Assembly: GCA_965247775.1 (NCBI GenBank)
Contig: OZ252031.1
Span: forward strand, 2,604,001 to 2,668,000
DNA: 64,000 bases
Reading direction: 5' to 3'
DNA from: G965247775 sp965247775
GTDB taxonomy: Bacteria; Chloroflexota; Dehalococcoidia; Bin125
A program made the position numbers and the translations under genes. This document shows positions 33,799 through 42,031 of this stretch, one piece after another. The notes under the pieces were generated by a model that saw only the letters and a list, made by a program, of their open reading frames with translations, had not been told where the DNA came from and did no database searches. Within the stretch, counting starts at the first letter, position 1; every line of letters starts with the position of its first letter.

Positions 33799-34887
33799 TC
33801 AGGCGAGCGCGGCCTCGATGGCGGCGAGATCGTTGGGGACGTCGATGATATCGGCGGGGACGGTCAGGGCGGTCTCCGGATCCTTGAGGCCGGCGCCGGT
33901 GATGACGCAGACCACGCGGGCGCCGGCGAGGTCGACGCCACGTTGGGGGAGGGCGAGCAAGCCAGCCACGGAGGCGGCGGAGGCGGGCTCGCAGAAGACG
34001 CCCTCTTCAGCGGCGAGGAGCCGGTAGGCGTGGAGGATCTCCTCGTCGCTGACGGCTTGGATATCGCCGCCGGACTCGTCGCGGGCGGAGATCGCTCCCT
34101 GCCAGGAGGCGGGCTTGCCGATGCGGATCGCGGTGGCGACGGTTTCAGGCTGCGGGACCGGCCTTCCCAGCACGAGCGGCGCGGCGCCGGCGGCCTGGAA
34201 GCCGAACATGCGGGGGGGCCGGGTGAGACGATCCTGCGCTTGGTAGGCGCGGTAGCCCATCCAGTAGGCGGTGATGTTGCCGGCGTTGCCGACGGGGATG
34301 CAGTGCAGGTCCGGAGCGTCGCCCAGCTCATCGACGATCTCAAAGGCGGCGGTCTTCTGGCCTTCCAGGCGGTAAGGGTTGACGGAGTTGACGAGCGCGA
34401 TGGGCTGGCGGTCGCTGACGGCGCGGGCGAGGGCGAGGGCGTCGTCGAAGCTGCCGTCGACGGCGAGGATGCGGGCGCCGTGGGCGATGGCCTGAGCGAG
34501 CTTGCCCTGGGCGATGGAGCCGGCGGGGACGAGGACGTAGACGCGCAGGCCGTTGCGGGCGGCGTAGGCGGCGGCGGAGGCGCTGGTGTTGCCAGTGGAG
34601 GCGCAGAGGACGGCTTGATGGCCGGCCTCGATCGCCTTGGCGACGGCGAGGACCATGCCGCGGTCCTTGAAGGACCCGGTGGGGTTGCAGGATTCGAGCT
34701 TGAGGTAGACGGCGGCGGCGGCGGTGCGGCGCTCGAGGGTGGGGGCGCGGACGAGGGGGGTATCGCCCTCGCCGAGGGTGATGCGGGGGGTGGCGGGGGT
34801 GAGGGGGAGGTGAGCGGCGTAGCGGGCCAGGACGCCGCGGGTGGGGGCCGGGGCGGAGCGCGCGCTGGAGGGCGAGGCCTCAGCCAT
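33799..34887 (-). CDS. thrC: threonine synthase
   Basis: PLP enzyme converting O-phosphohomoserine to threonine, 362 residues. The PLP Lys is in ESCNPTGSFKDRGMVLAVAK. The phosphate-binding loop region is CASTGNTSASAAAYAARNGL, and HCIPVGNAGNITAYWMGYRA follows. Downstream of hom, separated by the coiled-coil gene, whose stop it overlaps by 8 nt. Confidence 0.95.
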   Translation of the reverse strand: MAEASPSSARSAPAPTRGVLARYAAHLPLTPATPRITLGEGDTPLVRAPTLERRTAAAAVYLKLESCNPTGSFKDRGMVLAVAKAIEAGHQAVLCASTGNTSASAAAYAARNGLRVYVLVPAGSIAQGKLAQAIAHGARILAVDGSFDDALALARAVSDRQPIALVNSVNPYRLEGQKTAAFEIVDELGDAPDLHCIPVGNAGNITAYWMGYRAYQAQDRLTRPPRMFGFQAAGAAPLVLGRPVPQPETVATAIRIGKPASWQGAISARDESGGDIQAVSDEEILHAYRLLAAEEGVFCEPASAASVAGLLALPQRGVDLAGARVVCVITGAGLKDPETALTVPADIIDVPNDLAAIEAALA

Positions 34888-35896
34888 CGTCTTCGGCGTG
34901 GGCGCGGATGTAGCCGCGGAGTTCGCGGATTTCCTGTTCCAGGTCCGCGATCTGTCGCCGGCGCTGCTTCTCCTGGAAGCCGAGGAGGCGCTCGTAGTCC
35001 TGCTGCATGGACTGGCGCAGTTCCTCGAAGCCGGCGCGGAGTTCGTTGAGTACGCGCTCGTGCTGTTCGGAGCGGGAGCGGGCGCGCTCCTGGTTGCGGT
35101 CGGACTCGGCGAGACGGGCGTCCATCATCTCGTGGGCCGCGGCGATGGAGGCGAGGCGCTCCATGGCTTGGTCATTGTTGACGCGGAGGGCATCGAAGCG
35201 GTCGCCCAGGGCGTCGGCTTCTTCGGCGGCTTCTTCGCCGCGGGCGAACTGCGCTTCGAGGCGGCGGGCCGCCTCCTGGTAGCGGTCCAGGCGTTCGCCC
35301 ATCTCGGCGACGCCGCGCGCGTGGCGCTCGAGGTCCGCGCTCAAGGTACGGCTGTCGTGGTCGGCACGGCGCAGCGCCTCGATGCTGGCGGCGAGGCGGG
35401 CCTCCAGCCCGGCGAGGTTGATGTCGATCTGCTCAAAGCGCTGGGTGTGCTCGCTGGCAGTGTCCTGGAGGCGCCGGACCATCTCGTCGGCCGCACTCAT
35501 GCGGTCAGCGTCGGCCAGGGCGGCCTGCTCGGCGAAGTTCGTGCGGCGGCGCAGTTCGCCCCGCTCGTCGCGCTCGGCCTGCATTTCGGCGCGCAGCTGG
35601 CGGGCGAGGAGTTCGGTCTGTTCCTGATCGTGGGCGAGGGCGCTCTGGGCGCGCTCAACGCGCTCGCGCAGGAAGCGAACTTCGTCCGGCAGGGCGGAGA
35701 GGATGTGGAGTTGGGCGGTGGTGTTGGCGGCGGCGCCCTCGGCGCGCTCCCACTCATCGGCGAAGGTCCAGAGCTGGGCGCGCTCTTGCTGGAGCTGTTC
35801 GGTCAGGTCGGCGACCTGCGCCTTGAGGGCGCGGACTTCGCTCTCGAGCCAGTCGATCATGTTGTCGTAGAGGCCGGGCTCGTTGCTGGTGGTCAC
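34880..35896 (-). CDS. coiled-coil protein of unknown function
   Basis: 338 residues, almost entirely alpha-helical heptads rich in Glu, Arg, Ala, Leu and Gln (for example LESEVRALKAQVADLTEQL and EKQRRRQIADLEQEIRELRG). No signal peptide or membrane helix. It overlaps hom by 4 nt (ATGA) and thrC by 8 nt, so it is co-translated with threonine biosynthesis enzymes. SMC-hinge or DivIVA-type signatures are not visible. Cytoplasmic scaffold is the most one can say. Confidence 0.75.
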   Translation of the reverse strand: MTTSNEPGLYDNMIDWLESEVRALKAQVADLTEQLQQERAQLWTFADEWERAEGAAANTTAQLHILSALPDEVRFLRERVERAQSALAHDQEQTELLARQLRAEMQAERDERGELRRRTNFAEQAALADADRMSAADEMVRRLQDTASEHTQRFEQIDINLAGLEARLAASIEALRRADHDSRTLSADLERHARGVAEMGERLDRYQEAARRLEAQFARGEEAAEEADALGDRFDALRVNNDQAMERLASIAAAHEMMDARLAESDRNQERARSRSEQHERVLNELRAGFEELRQSMQQDYERLLGFQEKQRRRQIADLEQEIRELRGYIRAHAEDDG

Positions 35897-37206
35897 GGCG
35901 GGTTCCCCATGCGGATGCGGACGCCGATCTCGTCGACGGCGGGCAGGCCAGCGGCGGCCTGCAGGAAGCGGTCCAGGTCCGACTCCCGCGCCTGATGGGT
36001 GGTGATGATGATCTCCGCGGTACCGGCCACGGCGTCGGCCTCGACCTGCAGGAGCGAGGCGATGCTGATCTCGTTGGCGGCGAAGCTGTGTCCGATCTCG
36101 GCGATCACACCCGGGCGGTCGCGGACCAGCAGGCGCAAATAATACCGCATGCGCAAATCCCCGAGCGGCTGGAAACAGGGGGCGGGATCGGCGGGTGGCA
36201 GAGAGCGCGGGGGCCGGCCGGCGGCGAGGGCGTGGACGACGTCGAGCAGATCGGCGACGACGGCGCTGGTGGTGGGGTTGGCGCCGGCGCCTTCGCCTTG
36301 GAAGATGGCGCGGCCGAGGAGGTCGCCTTCGACGGCGACGGCGTTGAGCACGCCGTCGACGCGAGCCAGGGGGTCGCGCTGGGGGAGCAGGGTGGGGTGG
36401 ACGCGCAGGTCGAGGCGGCCGTCGTGGCGCTCGGCGATGGCGAGGAGGCGAACGACGTAGCCGAGGTCGGTGGCGTACTGGAAATCGCGGGGGGCGAGGG
36501 CGGTGATGCCTTCGTGGTAGACGTTGTCGGGGTGGACGGTGGTGTGAAAGGCGAGGCTGGCGAGGATGGCGAGTTTGTAGGCGGCGTCGGTGCCGTCAAC
36601 GTCGGCGCTGGGATCGGCTTCGGCGTAGCCGCGGCGCTGGGCCTCGGCGAGGGCGGCGTCGTAGGAGACGCCGTCCTGGGCCATGGCGGTGAGGATGAAG
36701 TTGGTGGTGCCGTTGATGATGGCCTGCAGGCGGACGATCTCGTTGGCCTGCAGGTCGCGCATGAGGGGGGCGATGATGGGGATGCCGCCGCCCACGCTGG
36801 CCTCGTAGGCGAGGGTGACGCCGGAGCGTTGGGCCAGGGCGAGCAACTCGGGCCCCTGCTTGGCCATGACCTCCTTGTTGGCGGTGACGACGGGTTTGCC
36901 GGCGCGGAGGGCGGCTTCGATGCAGGCGGCGGCGGGATCCTCGCCGCCCATCACCTCGACGACGATGTCGATGCGGGGGTCAGCGACGAGGGCGAGCGGG
37001 TCGGTGGTGAGGCGGGCGGGGTCGAGCGGCAGCTCGCGGGGCCGGGCGGGATCGCGGACGGCGATGCGGCGCACGTCGGGGCGGCGGCCCGAACGCTGGG
37101 CATAGGTTTCGGCGTTGTCGCGGAGGGCGCGAAGGACGCCAGTTCCGACCACGCCGAGCCCCAGCAGGCCGATGCCAACGCTGGGCGCCCCCTCAGCACG
37201 CGCCAT
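35893..37206 (-). CDS. hom: homoserine dehydrogenase
   Basis: 437 residues. Reduces aspartate semialdehyde to homoserine. Rossmann motif GLLGLGVVGTGVLRALRDN, catalytic-domain segments AGKPVVTANKEVMAKQG, INGTTNFILTAM and GYAEADPSADVDGTDAAYKL. The C-terminal ACT domain (about 355-437, starting near RDRPGVIAEIGHSFAANEIS) indicates threonine feedback control. First of the hom-(coiled-coil)-thrC set, 4 nt after rpsR. Confidence 0.96.
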   Translation of the reverse strand: MARAEGAPSVGIGLLGLGVVGTGVLRALRDNAETYAQRSGRRPDVRRIAVRDPARPRELPLDPARLTTDPLALVADPRIDIVVEVMGGEDPAAACIEAALRAGKPVVTANKEVMAKQGPELLALAQRSGVTLAYEASVGGGIPIIAPLMRDLQANEIVRLQAIINGTTNFILTAMAQDGVSYDAALAEAQRRGYAEADPSADVDGTDAAYKLAILASLAFHTTVHPDNVYHEGITALAPRDFQYATDLGYVVRLLAIAERHDGRLDLRVHPTLLPQRDPLARVDGVLNAVAVEGDLLGRAIFQGEGAGANPTTSAVVADLLDVVHALAAGRPPRSLPPADPAPCFQPLGDLRMRYYLRLLVRDRPGVIAEIGHSFAANEISIASLLQVEADAVAGTAEIIITTHQARESDLDRFLQAAAGLPAVDEIGVRIRMGNPP

Positions 37207-37210
37207 GCCG

Positions 37211-38116
37211 CTAGGCCGGGTTCTCCGGATCGGTGGCGGTCACCGGCTCTGCCGCGGGGGGTTCCTCAGCGGAGGCCTCCTCGGCGGCAGGGGCCTCCAC
37301 GACGGGGGGCTCCTCAGTAGGCGACTCCACGGCGGGGGCCTCAGCGGATGGGGCCTCCACGGCGGGGGCCTCGGTAACGGGGGCCTCCACGACGGGGGCC
37401 TCCACGACGGGGGCCTCGGCAACCGGGGGCTCGGCGGCGGACACTTGCTCCGTGGCAGGGGCGGCGGGCGCCGTCTCGGGCGCCGGGGGCGGTGGTGGGG
37501 GCGGCGGTGGCGCTGCCTCGAGGCGGGCGGCGCGGGCGGCCTGGCGGAAGTCACTGGTGGCGCGGATGTGGGTGGCGGTGTAGGGCAGGAGTGCGACGTG
37601 GCGGGCGCGCTTGATCTCGCGCGTGAGCTTGCGCTGGTCCTTGGCGATGAGTCCGGTCTTGCGGCGCGGGTCGATGCGGCCACGGTCGGAGATCAGGCGT
37701 CGCAGGCGGTCGACGTCCTTGTAATCCATGGCGGCGACTTCCGTGGGTGTGAAGATGGGGGCCTTGCGGCCGCGGTGGAAGCTGCGGCGGCGATCGGGGC
37801 GGCCGCCGCGGTCGTCGTCCCGGTCGGGGCGGCCGCCGCGGTCGTTGTCGCGAGGGGGGCGGCCCTCGCTGCGGCGGCGCGGGGGAGGGCGGTCCTCGGC
37901 GGCAGCGGGGGCGCGCGGTGGGGCAGGAGCGGGAGGGGGCGGCGTGACAGGGGCCGACGCGGCGGCGGGTGGGGGTGCGGCGGCGGCGGGCAGGGGAACT
38001 TCAGCGGCGGGGACTTCGGCCGGGGGCGCTTCCGTGACGGGGGGCGGCTGGGCGGCGGGCGGGGTGGGCTCGGCGGGAGGCGGCGCGGGGTCGTCCGCGC
38101 CGGCGTCGGTGCTCAT
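37211..38116 (-). CDS. rpsR: 30S ribosomal protein S18 with long extensions at both ends
   Basis: The S18 core is at residues 115-183 (GRKAPIFTPTEVAAMDYKDV, DRLRRLISDRGRIDPRRKTG, LTREIKRARHVALLPYT). It is preceded by about 112 residues: a Pro/Ala segment, then an Arg-Asp-Gly repeat region. It is followed by about 118 residues of Pro/Ala/Val/Glu repeats (VVEAP-type units). Total 301 residues against about 75. ATG at 38116 with AGAGGAG upstream. S18 pairs with S6, encoded by rpsF in the same operon. Confidence 0.92.
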   Translation of the reverse strand: MSTDAGADDPAPPPAEPTPPAAQPPPVTEAPPAEVPAAEVPLPAAAAPPPAAASAPVTPPPPAPAPPRAPAAAEDRPPPRRRSEGRPPRDNDRGGRPDRDDDRGGRPDRRRSFHRGRKAPIFTPTEVAAMDYKDVDRLRRLISDRGRIDPRRKTGLIAKDQRKLTREIKRARHVALLPYTATHIRATSDFRQAARAARLEAAPPPPPPPPPAPETAPAAPATEQVSAAEPPVAEAPVVEAPVVEAPVTEAPAVEAPSAEAPAVESPTEEPPVVEAPAAEEASAEEPPAAEPVTATDPENPA

Positions 38117-38169
38117 GAGGGCGTCTCCTCTGGAATCCCGTCGCGGCTCATCCGGCCGGGCGGGATGCC

Positions 38170-38601
38170 CTATTCAAAGGGCAGGTCGTCGGGGTCGCGG
38201 CTGCCGGCGGCGTCATCGGCGCCCGCGGCAGCGGGGGCGGTCCCGGGCTGGCCATCGTAGTTGCCGCCGTCGGCCCGGTCGAGGAACTGAACATCCTGGG
38301 CGACGACCTCCGTGGTGTAGCGCCGCTGGCCCTCCTGGTCGTCCCACTGGCGGGTCTGGAGGCGGCCTTCGACGTAGACCTGGCGGCCCTTGCTGAGGTA
38401 CTGGCTGACCAATTCGGCGAGGCGGGCCCAGGCGACGACCCGGACCCACTCGGTTTCCTCGCGGCGCTCGCCGTCCTGGGTACTGTAGGAGCGGTTGACG
38501 GCGACGTTCATGGTGCTGAGGGCGCGGCCGTTGGCGGTGAAGCGCATCTCCGGGTCGGCGCCGAGGCGGCCGATGATCTGGACTTTGTTGAGGTTGGCCA
38601 C
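38170..38601 (-). CDS. ssb: single-stranded DNA-binding protein
   Basis: 143 residues. OB fold in the first 105 or so: NLNKVQIIGRLGADPEMRFT, TEWVRVVAWARLAELVSQYL, GRQVYVEGRLQTRQWDD. A short linker leads to the acidic tip DPDDLPFE that recruits replication and repair partners. Located between rpsF and rpsR, the classic arrangement. Confidence 0.96.
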   Translation of the reverse strand: MANLNKVQIIGRLGADPEMRFTANGRALSTMNVAVNRSYSTQDGERREETEWVRVVAWARLAELVSQYLSKGRQVYVEGRLQTRQWDDQEGQRRYTTEVVAQDVQFLDRADGGNYDGQPGTAPAAAGADDAAGSRDPDDLPFE

Positions 38602-38682
38602 TGTGGTCCCCCGTCTCCGCCGCCGGCGACGCTCGGCGTCGCGGGGGGCGCGCTGGGCGCGGGGCGGACTGAGCGCGGGGGC

Positions 38683-38976
38683 TCAGTCGTCCTTGCGCAC
38701 GATGAGGTGGCGCAGCACGGTCTCGTCGATGCCGAGGGTGCGCTCCATCTCCGGATTGCCGGCGCCGTCATCGCTGGTGAACTGGGCGATGAGGTAATGC
38801 CCTTCAAAGTTGCTGCGGATGGGGTAGGCGAGGCGGCGGCGCCCCCAGTCGATCAGCTCGGTGACCGCGCCGCCGTTTTCGGTGACGAGGTCGCGCAAGC
38901 CGTCCATGCGGGCGGGCACCTGTTCGGCATCCACCTCGCCGTGCAGGACGACCATCATTTCGTAGGCTCGTGGCAC
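38683..38976 (-). CDS. rpsF: 30S ribosomal protein S6
   Basis: S6, 97 residues: RAYEMMVVLHGEVDAEQVPA, GGAVTELIDWGRRRLAYPIR, GHYLIAQF and TLGIDETVLRHLIVRK. GTG start with GGAGAG upstream. First gene of rpsF-ssb-rpsR; hairpins in the leader may be the S6:S18 autoregulatory target known in other bacteria. The 81-bp gap to ssb is GC-rich and holds nothing obvious. Confidence 0.96.
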   Translation of the reverse strand: MPRAYEMMVVLHGEVDAEQVPARMDGLRDLVTENGGAVTELIDWGRRRLAYPIRSNFEGHYLIAQFTSDDGAGNPEMERTLGIDETVLRHLIVRKDD

Positions 38977-39009
38977 GCGATTCTCTCCATCCGCCCGTGT
39001 CCGGGGTGA

Positions 39010-39028
39010 CCGGACCGTTGCGGTCCGG
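39010..39028 (-). promoter_or_regulatory. leader hairpin before rpsF
   Basis: Perfect 8-bp inverted repeat CCGGACCG / CGGTCCGG with a 3-nt loop. A competing hairpin GTCCGG / CCGGAC can form just downstream in the transcript. Both lie between the -10 element and the rpsF GTG. Confidence 0.5.
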
Positions 39029-39031
39029 GCG

Positions 39032-39037
39032 AGTATA
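39032..39037 (-). promoter_or_regulatory. -10 element of rpsF-ssb-rpsR
   Basis: TATACT on the minus strand, about 56 nt before the rpsF start. No -35 consensus is seen 17 nt upstream. Confidence 0.5.
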
Positions 39038-39076
39038 GAACACCGGTTCGGGTCTGCTGCTTCCTTCGTGGAGTGC

Positions 39077-40339
39077 TCAGGTGGGGATGCCCGGGACGGG
39101 GAAGTCTTGCACCATGGCGGCGACGTCGGCGCGGACGGCGGCGTGCACGGCGGGATCGTCGATGGCGTCCAAGACGCGCCCGATCAGGCGGGCGATGGCG
39201 CGCATTTCGTCCGGCCCCATGCCGCGGGTGGTGAGAGCGGGGGTGCCGATACGGACGCCACTGCTGATGAGGGGTTTCTGTTCGTCGTAGGGGATGGTGT
39301 TCTTGTTGACGGTGATGCCGGCGACGTCGAGGGCCTCCTCGACGGCCTTGCCGGTGAGGCCGCGCACACCAACGTCGACGAGGAGGAGGTGATTGTCGGT
39401 ACCGCCGGAGACGAGGCGCAGGTTCTCGCTCTGCAGGCCATCGGCCAGGGCGCGGGCGTTCTCGATGATGCGCGCGGCGTAGTCGCGGAAGGCGGGGGTG
39501 GCGGCCTCGGCGAAGGCGATGGCCTTGGCGGCGATGGTGTGCATGTGGGGGCCGCCGGAGGTGCCGGGGAAGACAGCGCGGTCGATGGGACGGGCGTGCT
39601 TCTCGTCGGTGAGAATGAAGGCGGAGCGGGGGCCGCGCAGCGTCTTGTGGGTGGTGGAGGTGATGACGGGGGCGTGGCCGACGGGGGTGGGGTGCAGGCC
39701 GGCGGCGATCAGGCCGGCGACGTGGGCAATGTCGGCCATAAGGATGGCATCGACGCTCTGAGCGATCTCGGCGGCGCGGGCGAAGTCGTACTGGCGGGGA
39801 TAAGCGGTGGCGCCGATGACGATAACCTTGGGGCGGACCTCGCGGGCGGTGGCGGCCATGGCGTCGTAATCGATGCGTTCGGTTTCGCGGTCGACGCCGT
39901 AGGAGGCGAAGTGGAACCACTTGCCGGAGAGGTTGATCTTGAGGCCATGGCTGAGGTGGCCGCCGTGGCTGAGTTCGAGGCCCAGGGCGGCGTCGCCCGG
40001 CTGGAGGAGGGCGTAATAGGCGGCCAGGTTGGCCTGGGCGCCGGAGTGCGGCTGGACGTTGGCGTGGGGGGCGCCGAAGAGGGCCTTGGCGCGGTCGATG
40101 GCGAGGGTTTCGACCTGGTCGACGAACTCGCAGCCGCCGTAGTAGCGCTTGCCGGGATAGCCCTCGGCGTATTTGTTGGTGAGGAGGGAGCCCATCGCGG
40201 CGAGGACGGCGGGGCTGGTGTAGTTCTCGGAGGCGATCATCTCCAACGACTCGTGCTGACGCGTGGCTTCGCGGGCGATGGCGGCGGCAATCTCCGGGTC
40301 GGGCGAAGCGATGGCGTCGGCCGTGGGGCTCTGCACCAT
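39077..40339 (-). CDS. glyA: serine hydroxymethyltransferase
   Basis: 420 residues, PLP enzyme interconverting serine and glycine with tetrahydrofolate. PLP Lys in VITSTTHKTLRGPRSAFILT. Other signatures: IASENYTSPAVLAAMGSLLT, KYAEGYPGKRYYGGCEFVD and DIAHVAGLIAAGLHPTPVGH. It supplies one-carbon units used by the purine genes in this window. A -10-like TAGACT lies about 75 nt upstream. Confidence 0.97.
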   Translation of the reverse strand: MVQSPTADAIASPDPEIAAAIAREATRQHESLEMIASENYTSPAVLAAMGSLLTNKYAEGYPGKRYYGGCEFVDQVETLAIDRAKALFGAPHANVQPHSGAQANLAAYYALLQPGDAALGLELSHGGHLSHGLKINLSGKWFHFASYGVDRETERIDYDAMAATAREVRPKVIVIGATAYPRQYDFARAAEIAQSVDAILMADIAHVAGLIAAGLHPTPVGHAPVITSTTHKTLRGPRSAFILTDEKHARPIDRAVFPGTSGGPHMHTIAAKAIAFAEAATPAFRDYAARIIENARALADGLQSENLRLVSGGTDNHLLLVDVGVRGLTGKAVEEALDVAGITVNKNTIPYDEQKPLISSGVRIGTPALTTRGMGPDEMRAIARLIGRVLDAIDDPAVHAAVRADVAAMVQDFPVPGIPT

Positions 40340-40413
40340 GCGGTTTCCTCGCGCGAATCGGCCCGCGCCGCCCGCTCCCGAGCGGGGGCGGCGGCCGGGC
40401 GAGCGCTCGGGCC

Positions 40414-40421
40414 AGTCTATG
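40414..40421 (-). promoter_or_regulatory. -10 element for glyA
   Basis: The minus strand reads CATAGACT about 74 nt before the glyA ATG, in the 128-bp glyA-comF gap. Matches the TAnnCT form. Confidence 0.35.
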
Positions 40422-40467
40422 GTCGGCCGAAAGAACGGGTCAACGAAAGCGGCCGCACGCGTCCGTG

Positions 40468-41193
40468 TCAGTCCTCGCGACAGAAGGCCCAGCCGTCGAC
40501 GGCGGTGGCGCCCGCGGTGAGGAGGGCGGCGGCGCAGGCGTTGAGGGTGGCGCCGGAGGTGGTGACGTCGTCGACGACGAGGACGGTGCGGCCGCGGACG
40601 CGGGCGGGGTCGGCGAGGAAGGCGTGTCGGACGTTGGCGCGGCGAGCGGCGAGGTCGGGCTGGCGGGCCTGCTGCGGGGTGGCGCGGCGGCGTTGGAGGG
40701 CGGCCGCGTGGAAGGGAAGACCGCGGGGCGCCGCCAGGGCCCGAGCGAAGAGTTCCGCCTGATTGTGGCCACGGCGGCGGCGGCGGCGCGCGGTCATGGG
40801 CACGGCGGTGACGAGGTCCAGGTCCCGGGCCAGGGCGGGCAGATCGGCGGCGGCGAGCATGGGCGCGACGGTGGCGGAGAGCGACTGGTATTTGACGGCG
40901 TGGACGGCGCGGCGGGCGGCGCCGTCAAAGACGCAGGCGGCGCGCAGGTGACGCAGCGGAGGCGGGTCCGCCGTGCAGCGGTCGCAGGGGGCGTGCGGGG
41001 AGAGAGGATGCGGCTGGGGGGTCCAGCAGCGGGGGCAACGGGGCGGGGCGGCGGGGGGGAAGTCGGCGGCGCAGGGCGCGCAGAGGAGGGCGCCGTCGCG
41101 GCCGCAGACGGCGCAGCGCGGGGGGAGAACGAAGTCGTAGAGGGCGGCGTGCCAGCGTCGCAGGGTGGGGGGCAGGGGGAGTCGAGCGATCAC
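40468..41193 (-). CDS. comF: ComF-family phosphoribosyltransferase-like protein
   Basis: 241 residues. The N-terminal double zinc ribbon has FVLPPRCAVCGRDGALLCAP, then CPRC and PCDRC. The C-terminal PRTase fold has DLVTAVPMTARRRRRRGHNQ, ARALA and VLVVDDVTTSGATLNACAAA (PRPP loop). In competent bacteria ComF helps DNA uptake; elsewhere its role is unsettled. GTG start with AGGAG upstream. Divergent from moaDE with only 35 bp between them. Confidence 0.9.
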   Translation of the reverse strand: MIARLPLPPTLRRWHAALYDFVLPPRCAVCGRDGALLCAPCAADFPPAAPPRCPRCWTPQPHPLSPHAPCDRCTADPPPLRHLRAACVFDGAARRAVHAVKYQSLSATVAPMLAAADLPALARDLDLVTAVPMTARRRRRRGHNQAELFARALAAPRGLPFHAAALQRRRATPQQARQPDLAARRANVRHAFLADPARVRGRTVLVVDDVTTSGATLNACAAALLTAGATAVDGWAFCRED

Positions 41194-41214
41194 GGCGCGC
41201 TCCTGGCTGCGGAG

Positions 41215-41222
41215 GATAGACT
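41215..41222 (+). promoter_or_regulatory. -10 element, probable leaderless start for moaDE
   Basis: GATAGACT on the plus strand, ending 6 nt before the moaDE ATG. The expected start of transcription falls on or next to the A of ATG, and there is no Shine-Dalgarno. Confidence 0.6.
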
Positions 41223-41228
41223 CCAGGC

Positions 41229-41984
41229 ATGCCGATCAGCGTGCAGCTTTTCGCCAGTCTGGCCGAGGCCGCGGGGACGCGCTGCGTGGACCTGGACGCC
41301 GTGCCGGCGCCCGCGACGGCCGGGGCGCTGGCGGCCGCGGTGTTCGCACGCTTCCCGGATTTGGCGTCGATGCGGGAGTCGGTGATCGTGGCGGTGAACG
41401 CCGAGTACGTGTCGGCGGACTTCCCCGTGCGGGAGGGCGACGAGGTGGCGCTGATCCCGCCGGTGAGCGGTGGCGGCGAGCCGGACAGCGCGCCTGAGGA
41501 GGCGTATTTCCAGATCACGGATGCGCCGCTGGACGTGACGGCGCTGCACGAACTCGTGCTGCGGCCGGCGGCCGGGGCGGTGTCGGTGTTCAGCGGCGTG
41601 GTGCGGGACACCAACCGGGGGCGGCAGGTGGACTACCTGGAATACGACGCCTACCCGGCGATGGCGACGAAGGTGATGCGGCAGATCGCGGAGGAGGTGC
41701 GGGCCCGCTGGGAGGTGTGCGCGGTGGCGATGCACCACCGGCGAGGGCGGCTGGCGATCGGGGAGGCGAGCGTGCTGATCGCGGTGTCGTCGCCGCACCG
41801 CAAGGACGGCATCGAGGCTTGCCACTACGCGATCGACCGGCTGAAGCAGATCGTGCCGATCTGGAAGAAGGAAGTCTGGGCGGACGGGGAGCACTGGATC
41901 GAGGGGAGCCTGCGGCCACAGGCGGAGGCGCTGTCCGCGCCGGAGCGGAGGGCGCCGGAGGGGAAGCGGGCGGCGGGGGATTAG
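41229..41984 (+). CDS. MoaD-MoaE fusion (molybdopterin synthase)
   Basis: 251 residues joining both molybdopterin synthase subunits. Residues 1-82 are MoaD (SVQLFASLAEAAGTRCVDL, EGDEVALIPPVSGG), ending in the Gly-Gly that must carry a thiocarboxylate. Residues 95-245 are MoaE (LRPAAGAVSVFSGVVRDTNR, MHHRRGRLAIGEASVLIAVS, DRLKQIVPIWKKEVWADG with the catalytic Lys). Because Gly-Gly is internal, cleavage after residue 82 would be needed to form the thiocarboxylate. No other molybdenum cofactor genes are nearby. Confidence 0.9.
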   Translation: MPISVQLFASLAEAAGTRCVDLDAVPAPATAGALAAAVFARFPDLASMRESVIVAVNAEYVSADFPVREGDEVALIPPVSGGGEPDSAPEEAYFQITDAPLDVTALHELVLRPAAGAVSVFSGVVRDTNRGRQVDYLEYDAYPAMATKVMRQIAEEVRARWEVCAVAMHHRRGRLAIGEASVLIAVSSPHRKDGIEACHYAIDRLKQIVPIWKKEVWADGEHWIEGSLRPQAEALSAPERRAPEGKRAAGD

Positions 41985-42001
41985 GGGGATTCCTGGGGGC
42001 G

Positions 42002-42027
42002 CCGTTCGACAGGCTCGGGACGAGCGG
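42002..42027. repeat. REP-like imperfect palindrome between convergent genes
   Basis: The segment CCGTTCG...CGAGCGG forms a 7-bp stem (one G-U) around a 12-nt loop. It lies in the 47 bp between the moaDE and dnaC-like stop codons. The internal CGACAGGCTCGGGACGAGCG looks like a dispersed element I recall from high-GC environmental genomes, but only one copy is in this window. It may act as a bidirectional terminator. Confidence 0.45.
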
Positions 42028-42031
42028 ATAC

